Made by a program: the position numbers and the translations under genes
Source of the DNA: Thermodesulfovibrionales bacterium
Lineage (GTDB): Bacteria > Nitrospirota > Thermodesulfovibrionia > Thermodesulfovibrionales > SM23-35
Assembly (NCBI GenBank): GCA_030019415.1
Contig: JASEEX010000016.1
Location: forward strand, 1-41,302
DNA: 41,302 bases
Direction of reading: 5' to 3'
Part shown: piece after piece, positions 23,937 to 30,742 of the stretch
Position numbering within the stretch: position 1 is the first letter of the stretch
How the letters are laid out: every line of letters begins with the position of its first letter
The notes under the pieces: model-generated
Databases searched by the model: none
What the model saw: only the letters and a program-made list of their open reading frames with translations
Told to the model about the DNA's origin: nothing

Positions 23937-24584
23937 TCAAACTCCTTCGCCCTCAACCTTTTTCTCCGCCTCTTCTATCTTTTCCTTTTTCTTTTTGTAC
24001 AGGATTTCAGCCTTCAAATCCTCAAACTTCTCCTTGAGTTCCTCAACACCTGACTTGGCTCCAGTCCATACCTTTGCCACTCCCTTCATCAGGGTCTCCC
24101 GCACAGTCTCACTTGTTATAAGAATTGTGAGGAGTGAACCCAGTACGACCCCTTTCCAGAACTGGTCATTGTGGAAGTCTAAGCCCAGCCATGTATTATC
24201 TACACGGGCAGGCGCCTCGGGAGGAAAGGGAGTGAATGAAGTGCCAAACCTATATGCCTCGTGCAGGTATGGGTGAGGCATTGCTGCCGGTGTGAATCCC
24301 TGTTGTCCTATGGGGTCTCCAGGATGAGTGTGATGCCCCATGGAAGAATGACCCTCCATTCCTGATTGCATTGTTGGTCCCGGCATCATTGGAGATGGGG
24401 GCCATGGGGAAGGTGTAGGACCAGGGAACATACCTCCAGGCATACCATGGACTGATTGCATTGTTGATCCTGGCATCATTGGAGATGGAGGCCATGGAGA
24501 AGGTGTAGAACCAGGGAACATACCCCCAGGCCCTCCAGGCGTATTGCATGCTGAATGATTAATAAAAGGATTAAACTGTTCCAC
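23937..24584 (-). CDS. Pro/Met-rich membrane protein with tandem repeats and charged tail
   Basis: 215 residues, GTG start behind AAGGAGG. Residues 1-80 are low complexity with two 30-residue repeats (GGMFPGxTPSPWPPSPMMPG). Then comes a His-rich stretch (MEGHSSMGHHTHPG), and around 130-165 the module LDFHNDQFWKGVVLGSLLTI...TSETVRE, containing one hydrophobic helix with small residues. A long charged helical tail follows (KSGVEELKEKFEDLKAEIL...). The module recurs in the protein at 25056-25649. I do not know a family. Met, His and Pro content suggests metal contact or a flexible, phase-forming part; that is inference. Confidence 0.75.
   Translation of the reverse strand: MEQFNPFINHSACNTPGGPGGMFPGSTPSPWPPSPMMPGSTMQSVHGMPGGMFPGPTPSPWPPSPMMPGPTMQSGMEGHSSMGHHTHPGDPIGQQGFTPAAMPHPYLHEAYRFGTSFTPFPPEAPARVDNTWLGLDFHNDQFWKGVVLGSLLTILITSETVRETLMKGVAKVWTGAKSGVEELKEKFEDLKAEILYKKKKEKIEEAEKKVEGEGV
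24363..24532 (-). repeat. Coding tandem repeat, 90-bp period
   Basis: Two copies, beginning at about 24363 and 24453, about 90 bp (30 codons) apart, inside the Pro/Met-rich protein gene. The copies differ at scattered positions, so they are not a recent duplication or assembly artefact. Confidence 0.8.
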
Positions 24585-24607
24585 TTTGTACCTCCTTAAA
24601 AAAGTTT

Positions 24608-25033
24608 TTAAGTCTTAATCTGACCGGCCTCTGCCGGTACTTCCGGTTTAGGCCTCCCAATAGAAGTCAGAAGGTATCCGACCCCTGTAGCAGTGGCTAT
24701 CAAGATAACAAAAGGGACAAGACCCCTGCTATTAATGGATGAGACCACTACTGCGGCGGCTGATGTAGCCACACCGGCAACTACCCCTTTAGCAAGGCTG
24801 TCGGTAATAGCCTGCGGCATGGTTATCTGTTTTTCCTTCACTCGATGGAGATTCAGTGCAAAGGCAGTTGTCCCGCCCACGAATGTACCAAAAAGACCTG
24901 AGGAAAGGATTGCCCTTGGGTAGAACGGATCTACGCTTTGCACAGGATAACGCGATGCCTGCACAGGATAGGAATGTACCACAGGATAAGGATTATGCAT
25001 TACAGGATAAAATTGATGCGGGTTATTCTTCAT
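24608..25033 (-). CDS. Membrane protein resembling magnetosome protein MamC/Mms13
   Basis: 141 residues. The N-terminus carries four YPV units (MHNPYPVVHSYPV...RYPV). Residues 46-125 contain two helices joined by a charged loop: GLFGTFVGGTTAF, then LHRVKEKQITMPQAITDS, then KGVVAGVATSAAAVVV. MamC of Magnetospirillum, as I remember it, reads GVLGALVGGAAAL, LLKEKRITNTEAAID, then VGAGLATALSAV; spacing and KEKxIT match. In MamC this loop touches the growing magnetite crystal. Homology is argued from motif and layout, not from a database search. The gene has a GGAGG site and lies in the P-ATPase operon. Confidence 0.6.
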   Translation of the reverse strand: MKNNPHQFYPVMHNPYPVVHSYPVQASRYPVQSVDPFYPRAILSSGLFGTFVGGTTAFALNLHRVKEKQITMPQAITDSLAKGVVAGVATSAAAVVVSSINSRGLVPFVILIATATGVGYLLTSIGRPKPEVPAEAGQIKT

Positions 25034-25055
25034 TATTGTTACCTCCTTTTAGTGG

Positions 25056-25649
25056 CTATTGTTTCTTCCCCTCTTCTTCTGCCTCTTTCTTTCTGAAGAC
25101 AGATTTCACCGTTTCGCTTTTAAGTAGCAGGGTTGTCACAGCCCCGACGATTAAACCCTTCCAGAACTGGTCATCGTGGAAGTTGATGTTAAAAAGCCCT
25201 GTAACCATGTCACCCATGTCCGCCTGACCATTAACAATCCTGCTCACTGTATCAATTACCTGACCATAGCGATGCTGTTCATGCTTTGGATACTGGCTTT
25301 GATAGTACTGCCAGAAATGGGGCGTCATGGCCGGATTGATTGCGGCCTGTTGTGCCATTGCCTGCCACCAGGCATTCCATGCAGCAAAATCATGCTGCCC
25401 TGGATGTGGATAGTGACTTCCCATCGGGTGTGTGTAATGCCCTCCTGCCATGCCAGCGGACTGGCCCATGGACTGACTTCCCCCAGGATTCTGACTCCCT
25501 GTGCTGGGTTGCTGTGGCGGATCCATAGTTGGCTCTGTCGGTTGCTTTTGCCCCACAAAACCAGGTATAGGGTTGCCAGGTTCATCGCCTTTTGCTCCCA
25601 TAGGAGTCCCCGCCTGCCCTGCCATTTGAAAGTCCATACAGTTTTCCAT
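25056..25649 (-). CDS. Low-complexity membrane protein sharing the DQFWKG module
   Basis: 197 residues from the ATG at 25649, which has AAGGAGGTGA; an in-frame start 24 bp upstream is less likely. Residues 1-90 are rich in Pro, Gln, Gly, Met and His; 90-130 are aromatic and Gln-rich (AAWNAWWQAMAQQ...FWQYYQSQYP). The module INFHDDQFWKGLIVGAVTTLLLKSETVK (split here: FHDDQFWKG, then SETVK) is near residues 158-186, followed by a charged tail. It is a diverged paralogue of the protein at 23937-24584. The membrane helix fits YtxH-like small anchors. Function unknown; a structural role at a membrane compartment is inferred. Confidence 0.7.
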   Translation of the reverse strand: MENCMDFQMAGQAGTPMGAKGDEPGNPIPGFVGQKQPTEPTMDPPQQPSTGSQNPGGSQSMGQSAGMAGGHYTHPMGSHYPHPGQHDFAAWNAWWQAMAQQAAINPAMTPHFWQYYQSQYPKHEQHRYGQVIDTVSRIVNGQADMGDMVTGLFNINFHDDQFWKGLIVGAVTTLLLKSETVKSVFRKKEAEEEGKKQ

Positions 25650-25656
25650 TTCTTGC

Positions 25657-26010
25657 TCACCTCCTTTCTGCATTTATATTTAACTGCCATAGGGTACGGA
25701 GCCGGCCTGCAATGTAATCAGAACGCTCAGGTTTATATCGCAGACTGACAAGATCTTCCCATATTTCTGGTTCAATGATCTCGGGGTCATATTCCACAAC
25801 TGAAGTGAGGGCCAGTTGATTGACCCTCACATTGAGTATCCCCGGAAATTTTTCAGCAATACGCTTCGGATCAACTTTTTTAAGTTCCTGGACGACCATG
25901 GGTGAAAACTTCAGACGTACCCTGCCGGGGATGTGATGCGCAATCTCTGCAAGCTGAGAAAACCTCATGATCGCCTGGATGATGTCCTCTCCTTCTGTAA
26001 TACTAATCAT
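25657..26010 (-). CDS. Free HMA-like domain protein
   Basis: 117 residues from the ATG at 26010 (a GTG at 26034 is an alternative; both overlap the end of the upstream ATPase gene). The core AHHIPGRVRLKFSP...AEKFPGILNVRVN...VVEYDPEII is a ferredoxin-like HMA fold without the metal-binding CxxC. It shares H-x-[IL]-P-x-R-x-R with the N-termini of both P-ATPases in the operon. It may dock on the ATPases or act as a membrane-organising subunit. Seven bases separate it from the next gene. Confidence 0.75.
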   Translation of the reverse strand: MISITEGEDIIQAIMRFSQLAEIAHHIPGRVRLKFSPMVVQELKKVDPKRIAEKFPGILNVRVNQLALTSVVEYDPEIIEPEIWEDLVSLRYKPERSDYIAGRLRTLWQLNINAERR

Positions 26011-28213
26011 GCTGATTAATCTCTTTTTGTTCACTGAGACCCGGCGCTTCCCAGCCTACAAGGCGGCCTGAATTGAGCAAAATCCCTAAGGTATGGACAA
26101 CGTGGAGTACTCCCCCCATTAGAGGTGAAAACCAGCCTGCGGCACCCAGTATAGTCCCTATTAGATTTGTGGATATCGCCATCCAGTGATTTTGCTCTAT
26201 GACACGAATTGTCTGACGACTGAGCTGCCGTAGTGCCACCAGTCGCTCAAGGCCATTGTCTACCAGGGTAATATCTGCTGCCTCAATTGCCACCTCTGAG
26301 CCACCTGCACCCATGGCAATGCCGATGTTCGCCTGTGCTAATGCCAATGCATCATTAACCCCATCTCCCACCATGACTACCTTCTGACCCTTGTCCTTAA
26401 GTTCCTTTACATAGCGGGCCTTCTCATCTGGGGGAAGTTCTGCCCGATAATCGTCAAAGCCAAGGGATTTTGCCATTGCCCTTGCCACAATCTCGGCATC
26501 CCCTGTAATGAGGTGCTGGCTCTTAACTCCATCATTCCTCAGCCAATCCAGAGTAACCATAGCATCTTCACGAACGGTGTTGGTTACACCAATCATTCCC
26601 AGTGCCCTTCCATTTCGTGCCACATAGACCACTGTGTATCCTTTCTCGATGAGGTCTCTGGTGCGTCCCCTGAAATATCTTATATTTACTCCTTCCTCAT
26701 CCATGAATCTGTCGTTGCCCACACGTATTATGTTCTTTCCAAGGCGTGCGCGTACCCCCCTGCCAAGGATAAACTCGCAGACCGCATGCCGTTCAGGTGT
26801 GATATTTCGCTCAGAAGAGGCCTTAATAAGGGCGCGTGCAAGTGCGTGCTGGTTGTGTGCCTCAGCCGTAGCGGCAAGGGATAATATCCGATCTGGATTC
26901 TGTCTTGGCCCTGGCACTATCTCAGACACAGAGGGAACTTCGGTAGTCAGGGTCCCGGTTTTATCGAAACAAAAACAATCTGCCTCTCCAATATGCTCCA
27001 GATAAAGGCCGCCTTTGATCAGGATGTGGTTACGGGCTGCATTGGCAATAGAGGCTGTAACTGCAGTGGAGGCCGCAAGCACAGTGGCGCATGGGCAGGC
27101 CATTACAAGCATAACGGTAAAGGCTCGGATAGGATTCAATGTTACAATGAGGGTTCCTATTGTGGCAATCCCACCGAGTCGCATCAATCGTGATGCCAGG
27201 ATATCGGCCCGTTTCTCGGCAGGTGCCTTGTTGGACAGGGATTCCTCTACGAGATAAAGTATGCGGGACAGATATGTTTCATCTCCCACCTTTTCAGCCC
27301 TGATAAAGATCCGTCCCTGCTGTACAATGGTGCCTGCAAAGACCCGCTCCCCGACCCGGCGTACCTCCGGCTCTGCCCGCCCTGTAATGGGGGCTTCATC
27401 TACAAGGGCCTCCCCCTCTGTCACCATGCCGTCCACCGGTATTTTCTCTCCTGTGTGAAGCACCACTGTGTCATTGACCCTGACCTCTGCCACTGGCACC
27501 TCCACCTCAATACCTTCTACCAAGATAAAGGTATTTTTGGCTGCTACATGGAGGATTTCCCTTATCGCCTTTCTGGAACGCTCGGTTACATAGTCTTCAA
27601 GGAGCATTCCTATTCGAAGAATCCAGATCACCTCAAGGGCAGCTAAGGACTCCCCGAGGAAGATTGCAAGAAAAGTGGCAATAGTTAAAAAAGGGAACAG
27701 GCTCGTGTATCTGCCTCTCCGCAGATCTTTCCATGTCTTACGTATCAGCGGGATTGCTCCAACCACTGCCACTACTGCAACCAGGCTGAAGGGCCCTTGA
27801 GGGACTGGGGTTTTTAAAATTAACTTTCTTATCAGGACGAAGGCCATAAAGCCTGTAAGGGCTATAACCTGTATCAGCCCGGCCAATAATGATTTTTTAG
27901 GCTCAGACCTATAGACCCTGTGCACTGAATCAGGCAGGGATTCCCGGTCTGATGTAGGACCCTGATTTTCCTTAAGCCATAAGTCCAGCGACCTCAGAAG
28001 AGATGAGGTTTTTATCCTTTCCGGGTTATAGTAGAGTATTACACTCCCTGTCAGTGGTCTTGCCTCGACATTAATTCCCTCAGCTTGATTAGCCAGCCAG
28101 TTTCTGAGGGTTGAGGCCTTATTCTCATCATAAAGGATGGCAACTATCCTGACCCGCAAACGACCGGGTATCGAATGTCTTACCCTTAGCCCTTTATGAT
28201 AATTGTTGCTCAT
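26003..28213 (-). CDS. P1B-type ATPase with CPC but altered catalytic motifs
   Basis: 736 residues. The N-terminal HMA-like domain HSIPGRLRVRI lacks CxxC. The membrane motif MACPCATVLA has CPC (373-375) and the phosphorylation site D417 (FDKTGTLT) is intact. Three other sites are changed: TGES is TGRA (277-280), so the glutamate that drives dephosphorylation is Arg; the P1B His-Pro pair is QHALAR (H456-A457); GDGxNDAPA is GDGVNDALA (616-624). It may therefore be slow, regulatory or inactive as a pump. It is the first gene of the proposed compartment operon and is followed by the free HMA protein with an 8-bp overlap. Confidence 0.85.
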   Translation of the reverse strand: MSNNYHKGLRVRHSIPGRLRVRIVAILYDENKASTLRNWLANQAEGINVEARPLTGSVILYYNPERIKTSSLLRSLDLWLKENQGPTSDRESLPDSVHRVYRSEPKKSLLAGLIQVIALTGFMAFVLIRKLILKTPVPQGPFSLVAVVAVVGAIPLIRKTWKDLRRGRYTSLFPFLTIATFLAIFLGESLAALEVIWILRIGMLLEDYVTERSRKAIREILHVAAKNTFILVEGIEVEVPVAEVRVNDTVVLHTGEKIPVDGMVTEGEALVDEAPITGRAEPEVRRVGERVFAGTIVQQGRIFIRAEKVGDETYLSRILYLVEESLSNKAPAEKRADILASRLMRLGGIATIGTLIVTLNPIRAFTVMLVMACPCATVLAASTAVTASIANAARNHILIKGGLYLEHIGEADCFCFDKTGTLTTEVPSVSEIVPGPRQNPDRILSLAATAEAHNQHALARALIKASSERNITPERHAVCEFILGRGVRARLGKNIIRVGNDRFMDEEGVNIRYFRGRTRDLIEKGYTVVYVARNGRALGMIGVTNTVREDAMVTLDWLRNDGVKSQHLITGDAEIVARAMAKSLGFDDYRAELPPDEKARYVKELKDKGQKVVMVGDGVNDALALAQANIGIAMGAGGSEVAIEAADITLVDNGLERLVALRQLSRQTIRVIEQNHWMAISTNLIGTILGAAGWFSPLMGGVLHVVHTLGILLNSGRLVGWEAPGLSEQKEINQHD

Positions 28214-28240
28214 AAGATTTGCCCTTCCAATATTGTTTCA

Positions 28241-29335
28241 TTAAAAATATGCGTTTAACCTAATCCCATAAATGACTCCTTTGTTATCCTCGCCAATCTT
28301 CATATTGTCATTTAAATATTGGACATCAAAGGTAATGTCGCTGAAATCGGAGATTTTAAACTTGGCATAGGCTTCGAAAGCATTGGTATCATCTATTTCC
28401 GCCCTATCCGCACCATTCAGATATGCGTAACCAAGACCTATTTCGTCGTTTTCTCTTCCCCACAGTTTACCGTTAATATTCAGGCCACCTGAGTAGACTG
28501 CATCGTGAACCACAGCAGCAGCCTTATCATCCTGCCATCCTAGTCTTGCAAATACCCCTAATATTTCGCTTAATTTTTGATCCGCAGAGATTCCAAAACC
28601 CTGGAGGCTCTCTTCATCTGTTTCATCCCAGTTTTGAAATCTTTTGTTTGTTGTAAAGCCATAGATTCTGTAATTGCCTTCACCCATAGGGGTATCCATT
28701 TTGTAACCCAGTTGCAATGCATAATAATTGTATTCCCTTCCTTCCTCATTTTTTGAACTCATTGCTAAACCCCTTAAGGAAAAGCTTGATATATCCAGTT
28801 CAGCAACACCTCCGAGGTCATAAGAAGGCAGGTTTGCGAGGGTGCTATTAACAAATATGTCATTCATAAACTGTGCAACCTCATCATTTGCAAAGGCATT
28901 GTCATCTAAGTATCCTGTAGAATCTATGATCCCGAATGTTATTCCGAGCGATGTATCTTTGTTAAAGGTAAAGGTGTGCTTATACCAGGCCTCGAGGAGG
29001 TAATCCCTATTTCTTCCATTTATGTTTTTGAGATCATCCTCAAGGTCGTCTGCGTATGGTGCCAGAGAAAAGGGAACAATCGGGTTTAATGCATTTCCGG
29101 CTGCATAACTGAGTGTCACCTGAAATTCATCGCTTTCTGTAGGATGGAAGTTTACCCCAAGATCTAAAACAGCAGCTCCCCTATCAGTGTCTTTAATTCC
29201 CTCAATATCAAAATCGCCATACTGATAAACACCTGTTAAAGTACCCTCTATCGATAGTTTTTCGTTTACATCATATGCTAAAGCTACAATCGGTGTTAAA
29301 AACACCAATAAAACTGTAAGCAATGCCTTTTTCAT
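28241..29335 (-). CDS. Outer-membrane porin-like beta-barrel protein
   Basis: 364 residues with a clear signal peptide (MKKALLTVLLVFLTPIVALA, cleavage before YDVNEK). The rest alternates polar and hydrophobic residues in strands with aromatic girdles and ends in ...GVIYGIRLNAYF, a C-terminal Phe typical of barrels inserted by the BAM complex. The layout (DLGVNFHPTESDEFQVTLSYAAGNAL..., NRDYLLEAWYKHTF, LPSYDLGGVAELDIS) resembles carbohydrate-selective/OprB-like porins encoded beside metal transporters in anaerobes. Transport of iron or other metal complexes is inferred from its neighbours. A good GGAGATTCAAG precedes the ATG. Confidence 0.8.
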   Translation of the reverse strand: MKKALLTVLLVFLTPIVALAYDVNEKLSIEGTLTGVYQYGDFDIEGIKDTDRGAAVLDLGVNFHPTESDEFQVTLSYAAGNALNPIVPFSLAPYADDLEDDLKNINGRNRDYLLEAWYKHTFTFNKDTSLGITFGIIDSTGYLDDNAFANDEVAQFMNDIFVNSTLANLPSYDLGGVAELDISSFSLRGLAMSSKNEEGREYNYYALQLGYKMDTPMGEGNYRIYGFTTNKRFQNWDETDEESLQGFGISADQKLSEILGVFARLGWQDDKAAAVVHDAVYSGGLNINGKLWGRENDEIGLGYAYLNGADRAEIDDTNAFEAYAKFKISDFSDITFDVQYLNDNMKIGEDNKGVIYGIRLNAYF

Positions 29336-29353
29336 CTTGAATCTCCTTCCCGG

Positions 29354-29389
29354 AAGTGAAACTCCTGCCTTAGGCGAGGAGTTTCACTT
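29354..29389 (-). terminator. Strong hairpin between DUF4198 and porin genes
   Basis: AAGTGAAACTCCT (29354-29366) pairs perfectly with AGGAGTTTCACTT (29377-29389), extended by GCC/GGC. There is no T-run in the minus direction, so it is a weak terminator or an RNA-processing/stability element separating the porin from upstream genes. Confidence 0.55.
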
Positions 29390-29439
29390 TCCCGAATTTT
29401 GAATTGTTATCTTGCAATTTAAATTTTGCATTTTAAATT

Positions 29440-30222
29440 TTATTTCATATCTCTAACCTGAACCCAGATGACAGCCCCGACTTCACTATCCTTGCCTTCA
29501 ATCTTTTCACCTTCCATAAGTGCAGCGAAGCCCCACCAGCCGGCCTTCGGGATAGCATAGGCAAACTCTCCGTCCTTATTTGCCTTTATGGTCTGTGTAA
29601 CAAATGCATCCTGTGGTGCCGTTACTTTTGCCTTTTTCAGGAAGGCATTTCCCTTTATATCGTGATTCAGGTATTCCACCTCGACCTCGGCAAAGGGGAC
29701 AGGCTTACCCTCAAACTTGACAATCCCCCTGAAGACATTCCCGGTCCAGAGGGCATAGGGTTTGTCCAGTGGGACAATCTCGGCAGGAAGCCCAACTTCC
29801 GCATCCCAGTCAGTAGGTATGCCAGCCACATTTACTATCATCTTTGTATGCTGTGTGATGTACTTACTCTCAGACTCTTCCCAGTAAGGTGCAGGGCTTA
29901 GATAGAAGATATAGTCGCCCATGCCTTTAAGCCTGTAGGTTACTTCAAAGGCCTTGCCTTTGTTGGTCAGACTGGTGAATTCGATGGATTTGAGTTGCTT
30001 AAGTAGATCCGTCTTCTCACCTTTCTGCATCACCCCAAATGCATTAGGCTGGCCCATATCCATTGTGTGCCCTGCCTCAAATGGGTGTGTAAAAACAAGC
30101 TTGAGGTTTATTTCCTTTCCTTTAGTCAGGGCACTTTCATCTGTGTAAATGAGCTGAAAGTGTGCAAAGGCATAGGTCGGCAAAAGGACAAATATTGCCA
30201 TTAAAAGTAGAATCTTTTTCAT
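29440..30222 (-). CDS. DUF4198 periplasmic metal-uptake-associated protein (first)
   Basis: 260 residues from the ATG at 30222, which follows AAGGAGGTAATAAG. The signal peptide is MKKILLLMAIFVLLPTYAFA, then HFQLIYTDES. The first mature residue is His, as is common in DUF4198 proteins, where the N-terminal amine and His can bind metal. The domain LVFTHPFEAGHTMDMGQP...GNVFRGIVKFEGKPVPFAEVEVEY...GWWGFAAL is the family pattern. DUF4198 proteins accompany Ni/Co/Fe transporters. It lies in the feo region between the porin and a small periplasmic protein. Confidence 0.87.
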   Translation of the reverse strand: MKKILLLMAIFVLLPTYAFAHFQLIYTDESALTKGKEINLKLVFTHPFEAGHTMDMGQPNAFGVMQKGEKTDLLKQLKSIEFTSLTNKGKAFEVTYRLKGMGDYIFYLSPAPYWEESESKYITQHTKMIVNVAGIPTDWDAEVGLPAEIVPLDKPYALWTGNVFRGIVKFEGKPVPFAEVEVEYLNHDIKGNAFLKKAKVTAPQDAFVTQTIKANKDGEFAYAIPKAGWWGFAALMEGEKIEGKDSEVGAVIWVQVRDMK

Positions 30223-30236
30223 CTTATTACCTCCTT

Positions 30237-30392
30237 CTGTCATTCCGTACTTGATACGGAATCCAGACCTCTTATTTAGAGTCTGTCCATAAATGCCGAT
30301 TTCAACTCAAATGCGTCATTCCCGCGAAGGCAGGAATCCAGTGTTTTCAATAGGTTCTGGATTCCCCGGTCATGCCGGGGAATGACAAAACC
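30237..30392. repeat. Tandem pair of GTCATTCC-type dispersed repeats
   Basis: One short copy (CTGTCATTCCGTACTTGATACGG) is followed by a full copy (GCGTCATTCCCGCGAAGG...CGGGGAATGAC). It separates DUF4198 from the small periplasmic protein gene. Confidence 0.7.
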
Positions 30393-30410
30393 TGAGTTTA
30401 TGAACAGACA

Positions 30411-30725
30411 CTATTTAATGTTCTTACCTTCTACTTTGACTACATGGCCGGGGCCTGCATCAAAGATGACTGTGTAAGGCACATTCGGTTTTTTGAATGT
30501 GAACTCACTATTCTTATCCATCTTTCCTTTTACAAGCACCTTACCGGCCTTGTCCACAACACTCATATTTACGCCGGCAGCAGAAGAGCCATCAGAAAAT
30601 CCACCCTCGCATGTAATTGTTCCATCTCCGTTATCGAAGCAATTGCATATCGGCGTGTGGGCAAAAGCCCAGGTGGCCAGGAAGGTCATTGTTAGAATGA
30701 CCAGACAAGCTAAAATTTTCCTCAT
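30411..30725 (-). CDS. Small secreted Cys-containing protein
   Basis: 104 residues with a signal peptide (MRKILACLVILTMTFLATWAFA), maturing to HTPICNCFDNGDGTITCEGGFSDG. The mature N-terminus starts with His and contains CxC plus another Cys, a likely metal or disulfide site. The rest looks like a carboxypeptidase-regulatory-like beta-sandwich (VNMSVVDKAGKVLVKGKM...YTVIFDAGPGHVVKVEG). AAAGGAGGTGAG precedes the ATG, 17 bp after feoB, so it is in the feo operon. It could be a periplasmic iron-binding partner; inference only. Confidence 0.75.
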   Translation of the reverse strand: MRKILACLVILTMTFLATWAFAHTPICNCFDNGDGTITCEGGFSDGSSAAGVNMSVVDKAGKVLVKGKMDKNSEFTFKKPNVPYTVIFDAGPGHVVKVEGKNIK

Positions 30726-30742
30726 ATTGTCTCACCTCCTTT

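Noticed and set aside
25176-25748. Plus-strand open frame of 190 codons opposite the low-complexity membrane protein
   Set aside because: Opposite-strand shadow of a biased coding sequence; no ribosome-binding site and no plausible protein pattern.
20978-28213. Complete magnetosome island
   Set aside because: Only a MamC-like protein is suggestive. No MamA, MamB/M (CDF), MamE, MamI, MamK, MamL, MamO, MamP or MamQ pattern is seen.
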